The notes under the pieces are model-generated. The model made no database searches. It worked only from the letters and a program-made list of their open reading frames with translations, and was not told the origin of the DNA. This document shows, piece by piece, positions 9,801 to 17,969 of a DNA stretch of 64,000 bases. Origin of the DNA: Aurantiochytrium sp. KH105 (lineage: Eukaryota > Sar > Bigyra > Thraustochytrida > Thraustochytriidae). The stretch covers positions 62,001 to 126,000 of the forward strand of contig BGKB01000024.1 in NCBI GenBank assembly GCA_003116975.1. The letters are read 5' to 3'. How positions within the stretch are numbered: position 1 is the first letter of the stretch; every line of letters begins with the position of its first letter. The position numbers were made by a program, and so were the translations under genes.

Positions 9801-12030
9801 AAAGTGGACTGTACTTGACGCTAAATTGACCAAGGTAAAAGGAGGCGATGGGAGCGTGAAAGCTAGACGGGACTCTTTGAAGGCGAACGAGGCGCTCGAG
9901 GTCGAGCATGACATGTTGACGAGACCGCTCGTTGTCAAAGGTGACAGGCATGGCCTCGAGCTTGGCCATTTTGTCAAGAATGTCGCAACGAGGCTGCTGC
10001 GTATCGTCATCAACCTCGTCGTCAGGGCGGGTGAGAAACTGCTCCTCCGGCCAGAGGTCTCGAAGGAGCTTGATCGAGCCGAGGCGCAGCTTGTGCGAAG
10101 GATGCGCGAGGTTATTGATGAGTTGCGCGCGATGCTGGTCCAAGACGGCCTGCTTTTGCGTATCGCTAAGGTTGTCGCATTCAAGCTCGACCAGATTGGA
10201 AAAGGTGAGCAAGGAGGTCGGGTCTGCAATGACCTCGTGCAAATTTCCGAGCATGTGCTGAAGAAGATCGCGGCGCGGTTCTCGACTGCGGGTCCAGTCG
10301 GCATTAAGGGCGAGCAATTCGATGGCGAGGTTGCGCGCATCGGGATCGACGCTTTCGCTCTTTACAAATTCAACAAGAGCCTTAACCATGACATCATTGG
10401 CCTTGCCGGGTGCCGCGAGCTGCATGGCCCGAATTGTGTCTTGGTCTTCGCGGAGATGCTCCGCGCAATACACGAGGATGCCACTCGGCGTGGCCTTGAG
10501 CCAATCGCGTTCCGGGCTGGCCACCATGGCTGCAACCTGTACAATGGTCTCTTTCTCTTCGGTGGCCTCGAAGCGGTTGTCGAGGTCGCGCGTCAGGCGC
10601 TCGAGAGCGTTCTCGGCGTGTGGGAAGCGGACCGCCGTCTCGACAAGACGGGGTAGGTCCGCAATGCAGGCGTACTGCAAGAGAATGCGCTGGGCAGCAG
10701 ACCCCGTTGGGGCGCGATCCCCGATGACAAGTGTCAGGTCGAGCATGGCGTCGAGGATATCGACACGATGCTCGTCATCGCGCAAATCCCAGAGCGACTT
10801 GGTTGGAGCGGCGAGAAGAGAAGCCAGGACATCGGCTGCGATGTCTGGGTGCGCGCACCGATACCGTTTAAAACGCATGGCAACCGTGACGATGCCACAG
10901 AAACGGGCAAGGTTTGCGGGCGCGTAGGGTTTGGGCTTTTTCGCCTTCCCCTTGGGTGTAGTCGCCTTTGCCTTTGCAGGTTCAGCGTCGACGCCCTTGG
11001 CTCGTTTCCTCTTGGCAGACTTGGTGGGCGTTTTCTTCTTTCCGGCACTGATTGGCGCAGTGGCGGCTTGATCGTCTGTTTCGGGCGATGTGGAAGTAGT
11101 TGAGGCTGATGCAGCGACATTGGCGGCGACGCGCTTGAAGGCTTCCCATACGGGGAGACAGCTTTCTTTGTCAGAATAGTACAGCACGAGGTCGAGCGTG
11201 CGCTTAACGCAAGCGTTACGCTGGGCCAAGACTTCGTCGTCAGAGGTAGTAAAGAGGGTCGAGAGTAGAGCGTCAAGGACCTCCGGAGCGCGGGAATGGA
11301 GTTTTCGTTGAACATTTCGGATGGTGGCGAACATGAGCTGCGCGGCACCGTCGACAATTTCCTCTTGCTGTTTTTCGTACCGCGAGGGAGCATCTGGGCC
11401 GGCGGCAAACCGGCAAATAACACGCTTGACCTGGTTTGCGAGCTGTTTTGGAGGCAGTCGACGGAGCACGGGTGCAAATGCATCGGCAGCAAATTTGCGC
11501 ACAAAGTCGCGGCGGTGGCCGAGGAGCTGTGCCATGTAGTCGCGAAGGGAGTCGAGGTCGAGGTCGAGCTCGGTCAGGAGGCCGCCGAGGGCGCGGAAGG
11601 CTTCTGCGCACAGATCAAGGTCATCCTCGACAATTTGGCCGACGACGGCGTCGAGCAAGCGATCGATGTGCGGGAGAAGCTCCTCGCGGACATCCTTGGC
11701 GATGACGGGTACGAGCTTGAGCAGTGTCAGCTTGGCATCCTGGCTCGTGTCGCTGGCGCCGAGGGTCCGCTCGAGGGCGTCAAGGATGCGGGTGAGGTTG
11801 TGCAGAATGAGCGGGAGACTGTGAATGTACGGGTCGATTTCCTTGGAGAAGGCGGAGAAGGAAGCGGTCAAATCGGTGCTCCGCGCCGTCTCGAGGGCCT
11901 CCAGGGTCCACGAGGACGAGGACCCGTCGAGGTCGAGGTCGTGCTCGCTCAGAACCTTGCGCGCGACGCTCACATCGGTGCTCGCCACGCGCTCCTTGAG
12001 TCTGCGGAACTTGTGTCTCCGCTCGGGCAT
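3805..12030 (-). CDS. UTP20: U3 snoRNP component UTP20 (HEAT-repeat rRNA-processing protein)
   Basis: This intronless ORF encodes 2741 residues, close to human UTP20 (about 2785). UTP20 is a giant alpha-solenoid of the 90S/SSU processome, needed for 18S rRNA maturation in the nucleolus. The sequence is a near-continuous series of helical HEAT-like repeats containing the DRIM-type region. It is broken by a Lys-rich, NLS-like stretch (about 323-368), an acidic Asp/Glu/Lys stretch (about 1307-1375) and a second acidic stretch (about 1990-2015). The C-terminus is strongly basic and ends in KKRKISAMRKRQGR. I start at the ATG giving MPERRHKFRRLKERV; the frame is open further upstream only through a TTG start and low-complexity Arg/Gly/Thr sequence that looks like 5' leader. 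Family assignment rests on length, HEAT architecture, acidic insert and basic tail together. Confidence 0.88.
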   Translation of the reverse strand: MPERRHKFRRLKERVASTDVSVARKVLSEHDLDLDGSSSSWTLEALETARSTDLTASFSAFSKEIDPYIHSLPLILHNLTRILDALERTLGASDTSQDAKLTLLKLVPVIAKDVREELLPHIDRLLDAVVGQIVEDDLDLCAEAFRALGGLLTELDLDLDSLRDYMAQLLGHRRDFVRKFAADAFAPVLRRLPPKQLANQVKRVICRFAAGPDAPSRYEKQQEEIVDGAAQLMFATIRNVQRKLHSRAPEVLDALLSTLFTTSDDEVLAQRNACVKRTLDLVLYYSDKESCLPVWEAFKRVAANVAASASTTSTSPETDDQAATAPISAGKKKTPTKSAKRKRAKGVDAEPAKAKATTPKGKAKKPKPYAPANLARFCGIVTVAMRFKRYRCAHPDIAADVLASLLAAPTKSLWDLRDDEHRVDILDAMLDLTLVIGDRAPTGSAAQRILLQYACIADLPRLVETAVRFPHAENALERLTRDLDNRFEATEEKETIVQVAAMVASPERDWLKATPSGILVYCAEHLREDQDTIRAMQLAAPGKANDVMVKALVEFVKSESVDPDARNLAIELLALNADWTRSREPRRDLLQHMLGNLHEVIADPTSLLTFSNLVELECDNLSDTQKQAVLDQHRAQLINNLAHPSHKLRLGSIKLLRDLWPEEQFLTRPDDEVDDDTQQPRCDILDKMAKLEAMPVTFDNERSRQHVMLDLERLVRLQRVPSSFHAPIASFYLGQFSVKYSPLWKWVSKAILSFAEDSDRFHNVFWPYLWMHIQRLSCDRADHEFEIDSNPASNFGSTSTMQVFTTTMEACVPIASKLESHAIVLVPLFFRFLRDEYYTAEGRDDLDQPASDEAENAFLDAMNPSDAPPAVSPGTSRGLTTGKLVAWLRVLSAFTKFRPHPRTDVLRSIFERLLLKIDTHVQELCLQGLCHMRLPCMHGHQETLEKLIKEDTFRDTITIFKIQDIDPAQRPGLLPILYRVLFARLLIRKRSVNINSRRAAIFAFFTAIDSTEEIKPLFDILFRVFPSIEAGVFDAFENPKVAMEATKVADIAVERLAGFVNTLKQVVNQLGHLCLPFFDNILCVLFAIMQFAQDTDNNRVKDLRSAAMKRLTQLFRAFPNHEFGKHWAPIFGSLMEPTITLFPSTMLNATSPPNALMMMNAITSGANGAISTTHIDWALRLAAPEFVPQTIRCLSAGVADNRGPEKPVLDMVYDVLDRLVVYPDLVRPHITLLLDTLHVRLERRYLSLRALQILTKVAGLVDDSHKDQCTKLVDLLSNFLHFASASRTWDKSVLDDVDEPNKIEGGKPSKKSESKKKLTKDGDDDSSVEDDEDAKDGKSGDEGDASEDDEKDKEDDDDDGEKDEEEGEDSETEEGVNEPLTSTSAPTHIVPIHVGRVRPREQITHDARAPLLTTITDLLRIAPAGNYAEKLAPLFGVVNIDPLYDIETRRQLVQAFSMLKGPAQLVGLNAWEGKRVNLHDFDARLTAYESLVESEELHPAVIHHALFDLIETEYPLRSAASNYLVKVVLTKCSDAVLDEVVLPALRASLKLPHPLPRKSVVHVLGQAIALRKTPYQDMRAVMHADDLETDFFHGIVHVQTHRQGLALKNVREALQEKRLELSEASLLDVVLPLVLHIILESTPAKYDAMEKEDVHMLQEMARHLSWPYYSGLLRHLLNLIKLFRKSPIPIEKRALNAACAVVDVFHFDAEDDKVRNVLQFQILHMLETRLSEGNDIRIHVAVAIVKVLNRLPAKVRALNLPRLLRKICDVMRSTKLPARNEARQTLIAVTTELGPDHLATVIDTLRDTLNEGYKLHIRGYSLHALLSGVEPMLRGRVDRLLSKIMSIVEQELFGSLARQKQTESEYQSRIRNLVEARVSKAPDLIELLARNIAFLPSRSIHKILSPFLERIDTSTDVKELRTAEEGLRRVQLGITQNEGVDVAQLLVYVHHLISMQGKGAVRLNGGKARSGRSNDDASRNAELDGVDVGVEEERDDSEDEDDNEAEEKAENDGVKRKVSLASWLVNESREAQRNALETSRPRAKGYAGIHMIEAAPKMTGRDRFENVRSRQPLTATKKANRHIVVDHALDILLGAFRVKRLTRDNEEHRGMLDPFVDLLDDLCTSAAASRTTVLALRVLTHALPWELPRMRAKIGRITRHIMNLLQRIGFSTAKGGGSAHSVAADVNSTASDVTQEAMRMLGLTLRTCEYYEMPEDHLKLLILLAQHNMGVTQRQQTTLNLLRAIVDRRLVVPEVYDLMKTLAEMVFTAENASVRHVSTRILVAFFVYYPLSNKRLRQHLDLLVANLDFELEAGRQSGLEMLRAILAKFPHEVLDEIASFLFLSLVQRLVNEDSSACRAIVAEVLKRLFNKVSGQPASTLLDLMETWLTQDGELLLKRAATQLVGIVAETEVGRSMARKRAEELFETLVAILDSDRATADAKGGWREAFVDAAEEDEDHWLTTYYALMSLQKLCASVRALGEAKAMGLYENGLLGALVEHHPHRWVKLAALRMLGQVLDTDSDKAQSRTMDEVFTLAQAQVKVVNDESLETQMAEQLTKNLVWAFTFFTTRALAESEDDKSADAFEKLTWLVRRLSFTARYKGGSDDRDRADLRQLVAFRLFAMAATQLGEKLEPLLVPMLQPLVRVSEQPAKHGKTYEAPQLARDVLELLEQIMGAQTYLRAFTSVQTSIETTRRDRKSARAAERVQDPISFQRKRQQKSKASRESKKRKISAMRKRQGR

Positions 12031-13999
12031 CTTGGCGTAGCGTAGGCTGCGAGCGAGAGCGGCTTCTGCTGGCCGTCTGGTCCTCGCGCGTCTCTTCTTG
12101 CTTCTTTTCAACAAGACTTGTTGACTTTGCTCTTTGCTCGTGTCCTGTCGTGGTCTGGCGTGGCCAGTCGTGGCCTGTCTTGTACACCGCAGCGCCGAGC
12201 CGAGCCGCGCCGCGGCTCTTCCTCTCGCTCCTGCCTCGCGCCCGGCGTCTCGCTGGTCTGTCTGTATGGTCTGTCTGCCTGTCTGTCTGGCTGGACGCAG
12301 CAGCTCGGGGCGGGTGGTCCCAGCCTCTCTCGCTCGCCTCGCCCAAGAACCACTCGTCGTCTCGCGGCGCGCGCACACCCCGTCCCCGCGCACCCCAGCC
12401 TCGCACACCCAGTCCCCGCGCACCCCGGTGCACACTGTGAAAGGACTGCGCAACGCGCGCCCCTCTCGGGGACTCCGTCAGGCGACCGCGCAACCCATGT
12501 GTGCCCAGGAACGCCCGGCGACCCCTCGCGCTTCCCTCGTTGTTCCCCGGAACTTTCGCGCGCCTCTCCTTTTCTGACCTGCCGGGGACCCCTAGGCTCT
12601 CTCCCCTCCTTTCCGTGGTCGCCAGTGGCGATACTCCTCGCACGTGCAGGCTGCGGAAGAGAGGCTGCGGGAGAAATCACTCCCGGACGTGATTGTTGTA
12701 TAGGGCGCTACGCCGGCAGAGACTCACGGAACTCGGGAGGAATCAAGCAGGATCCCTGCAGTCCTCTGGACGCCGACAGTGAGATTAAGGGTGCTAGCGT
12801 ATCCTATAGTAAGCAAGTAAGCCGGGATGGAGGCGGCGCAGAAACTGCGGCAGAATCCGGGCGGCTTCAGGGGGCGTAGAGGGGGGACGTCTCGGTGGCA
12901 GAGGTAGCCGACTGCGCCCCTCTGGGAAAATTGGCGGGCTGCAGGCGTCGCGCTCCAAAGCCAAAACTCGTCTTCAGCAGGCTCTTTGCGGACGCCGACT
13001 CGGACTCGGACTCGGACTCGGACTTGCAGGGCTCGCCGCTCCGCTCCGCTCCCTCCGCCGCGCTACCCGGTTCGCGCGCGCCCCGCGCGGTCCTGCTCCC
13101 CGCGCCGCCGGTCGGTGTCCGTCGCGCCCGCGCTTGCCCGCCTGCGCGCGAGCGAGGGTCGTTCGATCCCCGGTGGTTTCAAACCAAGAAGCGGCATCTC
13201 GTCGCCGTTCTCCGCCTTCTTCGTCTGCGCGGACTTCTCCGCCTTCGCGGACCTCCTGGCCGGCCCCGCGGCGGCCTTCTTTTCTTCTGGTGAGTGTCTT
13301 GCATGCATGCGCGCGTGCATCCATCCGTCCGCGCGCGCGAGAGAGCGCGAGAGCGAGCGCGAAGGGCGGGTTTTTTCCCTTCTTTCCCCAACCGTGCCGC
13401 GCCGGTTCCCTGCGCGTGCCCTCGGCGAATGGACGGCGGTCGGGGACGTGCTGGTCTCCGTCGGAGAGGAGGGGGAGAAGCCGGAGGAAGGGGCGGCCAA
13501 GAAGGACTTTGTTAGAAGAGTCGTGGCCGGCACCGGCGGGGGAAGGGAGAGTTGGGGGCAGAAGATTGAGCGATGGAGAGCAGGGTCGGAGATGAGATGA
13601 GAGGAGAGGAGAGGAGAGTCATTGGGGACCGGCGCGCCCGGAGCTAGAACGTGCACGGAACGGTTTACTGACGCTGAGGAGGCAACTCGTTGCCACGGGA
13701 ACACGACAGGCTTCTGGATTGGGAGAAGAAGAGTTCATCACCTGGACGGTGAACACAATTTCTTTTTCTTTGTAGTGACCTGAACAGATTGGAATTGGCA
13801 GAGATGATTTTCGACGCTGCGATCGCTGTTGCCACTCGCAACTAAATTGACCCCAGATTGTCGTGTAATTATCCCATCCCAACCCAACCCAACCCACACA
13901 AACGAATATAAAAAACAGATCCGCAAAGCCCAGCCCACCCGAGTCGAGAGTTATTGAAAGAGAAGAAGAAGAAGTAAGAAGTAACAGGAGAGTTCCGCG
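12031..13999. other. Divergent intergenic region between UTP20 and the gene at 14000
   Basis: This gap must carry both promoters. It contains a GGACTC hexanucleotide run (about 12997-13026) and a short CCCAA run (about 13870-13890). A good splice-donor match (CTG|GTGAGTG near 13289) and a pyrimidine tract ending in TTTGTAG (about 13776) could frame a 5'-UTR intron of the gene at 14000; this is a guess. No ORF here shows family resemblance. Confidence 0.55.
12997..13026. repeat. GGACTC hexanucleotide repeat
   Basis: About five tandem copies of GGACTC lie in the divergent intergenic region. In one frame they read Asp-Ser repeats, but that frame shows no other protein-like signal. Confidence 0.85.
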
Positions 14000-15409
14000 A
14001 TGGACCGTCTCCCTTATGATTTCACCCGCGATGCCGCGGAGGACCTGCGCGAGGAGTCGCAGGAGGAACGCGAGGCAAGGAACGAGGAGGACGCCGATGC
14101 CGATGGCTCGAACGAACTGTACTCGCTCCTCGAGGCCGAGATGATTAGCGGCAACGAGACCGCCTCTGTGGCGGCCGGTCTGTCCAACCTCAGCATGGAC
14201 TCGTCCTCGATGCCGTACCGAACCGGAAGCCATTTGCTCGACCAAGAGGCAGTCGTCTACAAGGACGTCTACCGTTCGCTGAGCGTGATGAACGAGGCTT
14301 CCCAGCACAACATGGCCGCCACCGGCGTCGCACATCTGGATCAGCCCTCCGAGGCGCAGATGTTTTTGAACATGCCCAGGGTGACGACCGAGCCGCAGCC
14401 GCGCGCCTTTGGCCGCGTGCCCCTCATGCACTCGCACTTGTTTGTGCGCAAGGCATGGAGCGGTCTCAAGGACATGGTCTCGACCCACCTCAAGATCAAG
14501 GAAGTTGACGTCGAGTACACTGAAGCTACCTGCGAGTGGCGGGGCGTTGTTTACCCGTGCGCGCCAAAGCAGGCCATGCAGTTCGTCATTCATGCCAACG
14601 CCTGCCCTGAGCTCGGCTCGAACCGCTACCTGTTGGAGTTCGTTCGACTCAACGGATGCGCGGTGGCGTTTTACGAACTCTTTACCGAGTTGCAGCGGCT
14701 CATGCTGGACGCGGACATTGTCACGCGCTCGGACGGCGACTCGCTCGCGCAGCATGTGCGCAACCCGGTTGCTTCGGCCTCGACGATGGGACGCGCCGCC
14801 GGCTCGCCCCTGTCGCTCTCTCGCAGTTCGTCGATCTCTTCGGCCTCGCCGCGAGCGCTCGACTACTTTGATGATGACGACGAGGACGACCTCGAGCCCA
14901 TCTCCGTGTCTGATGAGGAGCTTTACCGGCCCATCGTTGAGATGAGCAGCGTGCCGTTTGTTGACGTGCACGTGCAGGGTCTTGCCCTCGTTGCAAGCGA
15001 GGCCCAAAAGGATGCCACCCGCTTCCACAAGGCCGCGCCAACTATTGTTGGTCTCCTTGTGGACCGACTGAGCTCGTCGACGCACGCCGAAGTCCAGCGT
15101 CTCTGCTGCGCCGCGCTCTCTGCCTTTGCCGCCGCGGAGTCGTGCGTGGCGGACTTTATCACTGCCGGCGCCCCCGACGCGCTCGCCAAGGTTGCCGCCG
15201 TCGACTTTTCAGTAAAGGGCGCGGAAGCTCAGCGTCAGGCAGTAGCCGCGCTCGCTGCTCTCGCAGCGCATCCCGAGGCCCGCGTCCCAATTCTCCATGC
15301 CGTCGCAGTCTTTGAGCGTCAGTTCAACATGCTTGAGCAATGCAATGATCGTCGTCTGGTGCGCTGCATCGCCGACGTGAGGAAGACGCTGTCGCAGGTG
15401 ACTGTGTAA
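14000..15409 (+). CDS. Uncharacterised acidic protein with a possible ARM/HEAT-like C-terminal region
   Basis: I do not recognise this 469-residue protein. It starts at a clear ATG preceded by a purine-rich leader. Residues 1-50 are acidic. Residues 140-235 look like a compact alpha/beta domain, with the patterns LKIKEVDVEYTEATCEW and GSNRYLLEFVRLNGCAVAFY; that last pattern recalls KA1-like domains but the match is weak. A Ser-rich, Asp-rich linker follows (about 265-315, containing DYFDDDDEDDLEP). Residues 320-469 are Ala/Leu-rich helices of ARM/HEAT type, including VQRLCCAALSAFAAAE and RQAVAALAALAAHPEAR. It could be a scaffold or adaptor; no catalytic motif is visible. Codon use matches its neighbours, so the gene appears native. 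Confidence 0.85.
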   Translation: MDRLPYDFTRDAAEDLREESQEEREARNEEDADADGSNELYSLLEAEMISGNETASVAAGLSNLSMDSSSMPYRTGSHLLDQEAVVYKDVYRSLSVMNEASQHNMAATGVAHLDQPSEAQMFLNMPRVTTEPQPRAFGRVPLMHSHLFVRKAWSGLKDMVSTHLKIKEVDVEYTEATCEWRGVVYPCAPKQAMQFVIHANACPELGSNRYLLEFVRLNGCAVAFYELFTELQRLMLDADIVTRSDGDSLAQHVRNPVASASTMGRAAGSPLSLSRSSSISSASPRALDYFDDDDEDDLEPISVSDEELYRPIVEMSSVPFVDVHVQGLALVASEAQKDATRFHKAAPTIVGLLVDRLSSSTHAEVQRLCCAALSAFAAAESCVADFITAGAPDALAKVAAVDFSVKGAEAQRQAVAALAALAAHPEARVPILHAVAVFERQFNMLEQCNDRRLVRCIADVRKTLSQVTV

Positions 15410-16208
15410 TTTCTACCTGGTTGAAGAAACATACGAACGAATGATTTGACGAGGGGCCAAGTGCCTCGTGATGAACGCATGGAATGGTTGATGGGACAAT
15501 CGGTCTGTCCGCGCGCGCGGCGCCTGAGCGCTTCCCTGTCTTTTCTCCTTCTCCTTTTTGTCTTTTGCCTCCCGGTCGCTCCCCATTTGCGATGACGTCT
15601 ATCCATCAACAAAACAAAATGAGAAATCTGAAAATTTTGTTGAGTGATTGTGATGCCAAAAACAAATGCGCCTCTTGTCCACGTTGCCTACAGATGCACA
15701 TGCAACTGCCGATGCAGCACATGTCTGCAGAGATAAATGCGGCCGCTGCTTGAGCGACATGCGCACGTGATCTGCAAGCGAGCATGCGCGAAAATGCTCT
15801 GCGTTTGCGCTTACATCTGCACTTGCAGCACGTATGATTCGCAAGAGAGTACGCGACGCGCGGTGGAAGTGGTTTCGAGAGCAAGCAAGCTCCTATGAAG
15901 AAAACATTTCACCCCATATCTCTCCTATTCTGAATCGTCAACACCTTTGTCGTTCAGTAGACTACATCTCTCTTTGGTGAGCACTGTGGAGGGACGTAGC
16001 GAAGAGTCCAGAGACGTGTTGGTCATGTTGTCCAGCGTATTAAAGAACGTACGAACATGGTAGAAATTCTTATGTAATTATTGTTCTTCCCATGCGTCTT
16101 TCTCGCAGCTGCAGAGCTTGTAACGGCGGGAAATCTGCTCTTGGTTGCCGACAATACATGCATTTTTAAGTCGAGGCAAGGAGAAGAAAACCTCTTGGTC
16201 ACGATGCT
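15410..16208. other. Convergent intergenic spacer
   Basis: The spacer separates the tail of the gene at 14000 (+) from the tail of the J-domain gene (-). It is more AT-rich than the coding DNA. I see no gene or notable repeat in it. Confidence 0.6.
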
Positions 16209-17969
16209 TTAAAGACCCTTCGAGTTGTTGTAAAAGTGGTTCAGATGGCGAGTGATTCTTCCGCGCAAAAGAACATCCTTTCGTGAGGAGCTTCGTTCGG
16301 TCTTGTCCGGATGGTACGCCAGGAGAGCCTTGAGCAAAGCCTTTCTCTGGTTGTCTGGGGATAGGTCAGTAGGTACAGTGTGGCCTTGTACGGGGTGCGC
16401 CTTGAAGACGTGCGCGATGAGATCGGCCCACGACTTCTCTGCAGCCTCTCTGATGGCTTTTAGCTCCGGCTCGAGCTCTTTCAGAATCGGGGCGTCCAGC
16501 TCGGCTTGTCTGCGTTCTGCCTCGCGAGCCTCGGCGGCGTTACGGCGATCGCGCTCCTTCAAAATCTGCTCACAGCGCTTGTACCACGACCTCAGCCGCA
16601 GATTCACAGGGTAGCTCGCAAGTGAAGTTGCGATGCACTGGCTCGAATACTTGACGGCACACTCGAACAAGCCAAGCGCCTGGTACGCATGAGCAATACC
16701 GCCTAAGGCCCTGGCGTTCTCCTCCAGAACCTCGTCAGACACAGAATTGAACAAGTCAATAGCATCCCAGAGACGCTCAATGTCCAGATCCTCGGAGTCA
16801 TGGATCGCTACGTTGAGGAGACGCCGGCCTTGCCAGACGAGTTGTTGAGCTCGCACAAACGCAAGATCCTCCTCGATACTCTTTTGAAGTTCATTCGCCT
16901 CGTCGCGCAGACCAACCTTGTCAAAGCTCTCGTCGTGCAGAATCCTCTTGCCATGCTCGGCGGCAGCAGATGCTTTTGTGAACTTCTTAAAGGCACGGAA
17001 ACGCACAAGTTGATGATTGTACTTGCGCGTCGTGACGAGGCAGAGATGAGCGCGCACAGTGGCATTGGTTGTGAGCCGGATGCCTTGCTGCAGTAATCCG
17101 ATATCAAGACAGGTGCTTGAGATGGAATTGCTCAGCTCATTACAGAGCTCAAACGATGCACGTGGAGCACGAGCTGAGGAAGACCACCCATGACTCATGT
17201 CCTCATACGCCGTGCAGTCCTCCAGCAGGCCAAGGCAAAGTCGACCATAATGGTAAATCTCTGCTTTGTCGATGGACTCGGTCTGCAAGTATCGCCAGCA
17301 AAGACGGAGACGAAGGATTCGGGCATCTTGGGTGAGTTTGGAGCCCGATGGGAGGCAAGTGAGCGCATTCGCTAACTTCGCCTCACGGTCTCTCAGACTG
17401 ATACGACTTGCACCCTTGTGTCTGAGTGTTGCCTGGGCCAAGGTCATGATCTCCTTCAGCTCTGTGACGTGCGAGGAAAGAACTTTGGTGCTCGCTGCGC
17501 GTTTCTTGCTGTCATTGAAAACCTTTTCAAAGGCCTCCTCGGAATCGATGTTGAGCACGCGTTCCATGAAGCGCGATACTCTAGTATTTTCAAACGCACC
17601 AGCGAGAAGATCCTCCACCTCTGCGAGATGCGTTCTCGCGTTGGCCTTGTTGCCGCACAAAGATTCGATGAAGCCGATGAGAAAGCTCCTCGCGAATTTC
17701 ATGGCAGGCGGCTCCCAGAAAGACTTGCACCTCGTGCCCCGAGACGTAGTCTTCGAAGCATCAGTTTCTTGCTCGCCAAGTCTTTTCGCAAGCAGGAGTG
17801 CATAGGCGCGCACTGAAGCTTCACGAAGCGAGACCTCCGGAGCTCGCAAGATTCTGCTCAGCTCGCCTTCCACATCCGTAGCAGCCCGCGCCTTTGCAAT
17901 CACCGCCGCTTCGTCAACGCCTTGGCCGGTCGCAGGTGCCACAAAGGGCACCGTGTGAGCTTGGCCCAT
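16209..17969 (-). CDS. TPR-like helical protein with C-terminal J-domain (HPD motif), possibly N-myristoylated
   Basis: The 586-residue ORF starts at an ATG giving MGQAHT, which fits the N-myristoylation pattern (Gly2 with Thr6). Most of the protein is helical and resembles TPR-type solenoids, for example around 400-455 (ALGGIAHAYQALGLFECAVKY). A basic coiled-coil stretch follows (about 470-510), and the C-terminus looks like a J-domain: helix II RKALLKALLAYHPDK with HPD at 553-555, then a short helix III (RITRHLNHFYNN). J-proteins recruit Hsp70 and stimulate its ATPase; a C-terminal J-domain of this kind recalls auxilin-like co-chaperones. Membrane tethering by myristate and Hsp70 recruitment are inferences. 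The first half has no recognised domain. Confidence 0.75.
   Translation of the reverse strand: MGQAHTVPFVAPATGQGVDEAAVIAKARAATDVEGELSRILRAPEVSLREASVRAYALLLAKRLGEQETDASKTTSRGTRCKSFWEPPAMKFARSFLIGFIESLCGNKANARTHLAEVEDLLAGAFENTRVSRFMERVLNIDSEEAFEKVFNDSKKRAASTKVLSSHVTELKEIMTLAQATLRHKGASRISLRDREAKLANALTCLPSGSKLTQDARILRLRLCWRYLQTESIDKAEIYHYGRLCLGLLEDCTAYEDMSHGWSSSARAPRASFELCNELSNSISSTCLDIGLLQQGIRLTTNATVRAHLCLVTTRKYNHQLVRFRAFKKFTKASAAAEHGKRILHDESFDKVGLRDEANELQKSIEEDLAFVRAQQLVWQGRRLLNVAIHDSEDLDIERLWDAIDLFNSVSDEVLEENARALGGIAHAYQALGLFECAVKYSSQCIATSLASYPVNLRLRSWYKRCEQILKERDRRNAAEAREAERRQAELDAPILKELEPELKAIREAAEKSWADLIAHVFKAHPVQGHTVPTDLSPDNQRKALLKALLAYHPDKTERSSSRKDVLLRGRITRHLNHFYNNSKGL

Noticed and set aside
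12031-12453. 141-residue N-terminal extension of UTP20 from a TTG codon
   Set aside because: Low-complexity Arg/Gly/Thr sequence without an ATG; the conserved-looking protein begins at the ATG at 12030.
13866-13893. Telomere-like CCCAA repeats
   Set aside because: Only four short units inside a normal intergenic region, not a telomeric array.
13619-15085. 488-codon minus-strand ORF opposite the gene at 14000
   Set aside because: The plus-strand frame has an ATG with a purine-rich leader and domain-like composition; the minus frame reads as a His/Val/Leu-rich antisense translation.
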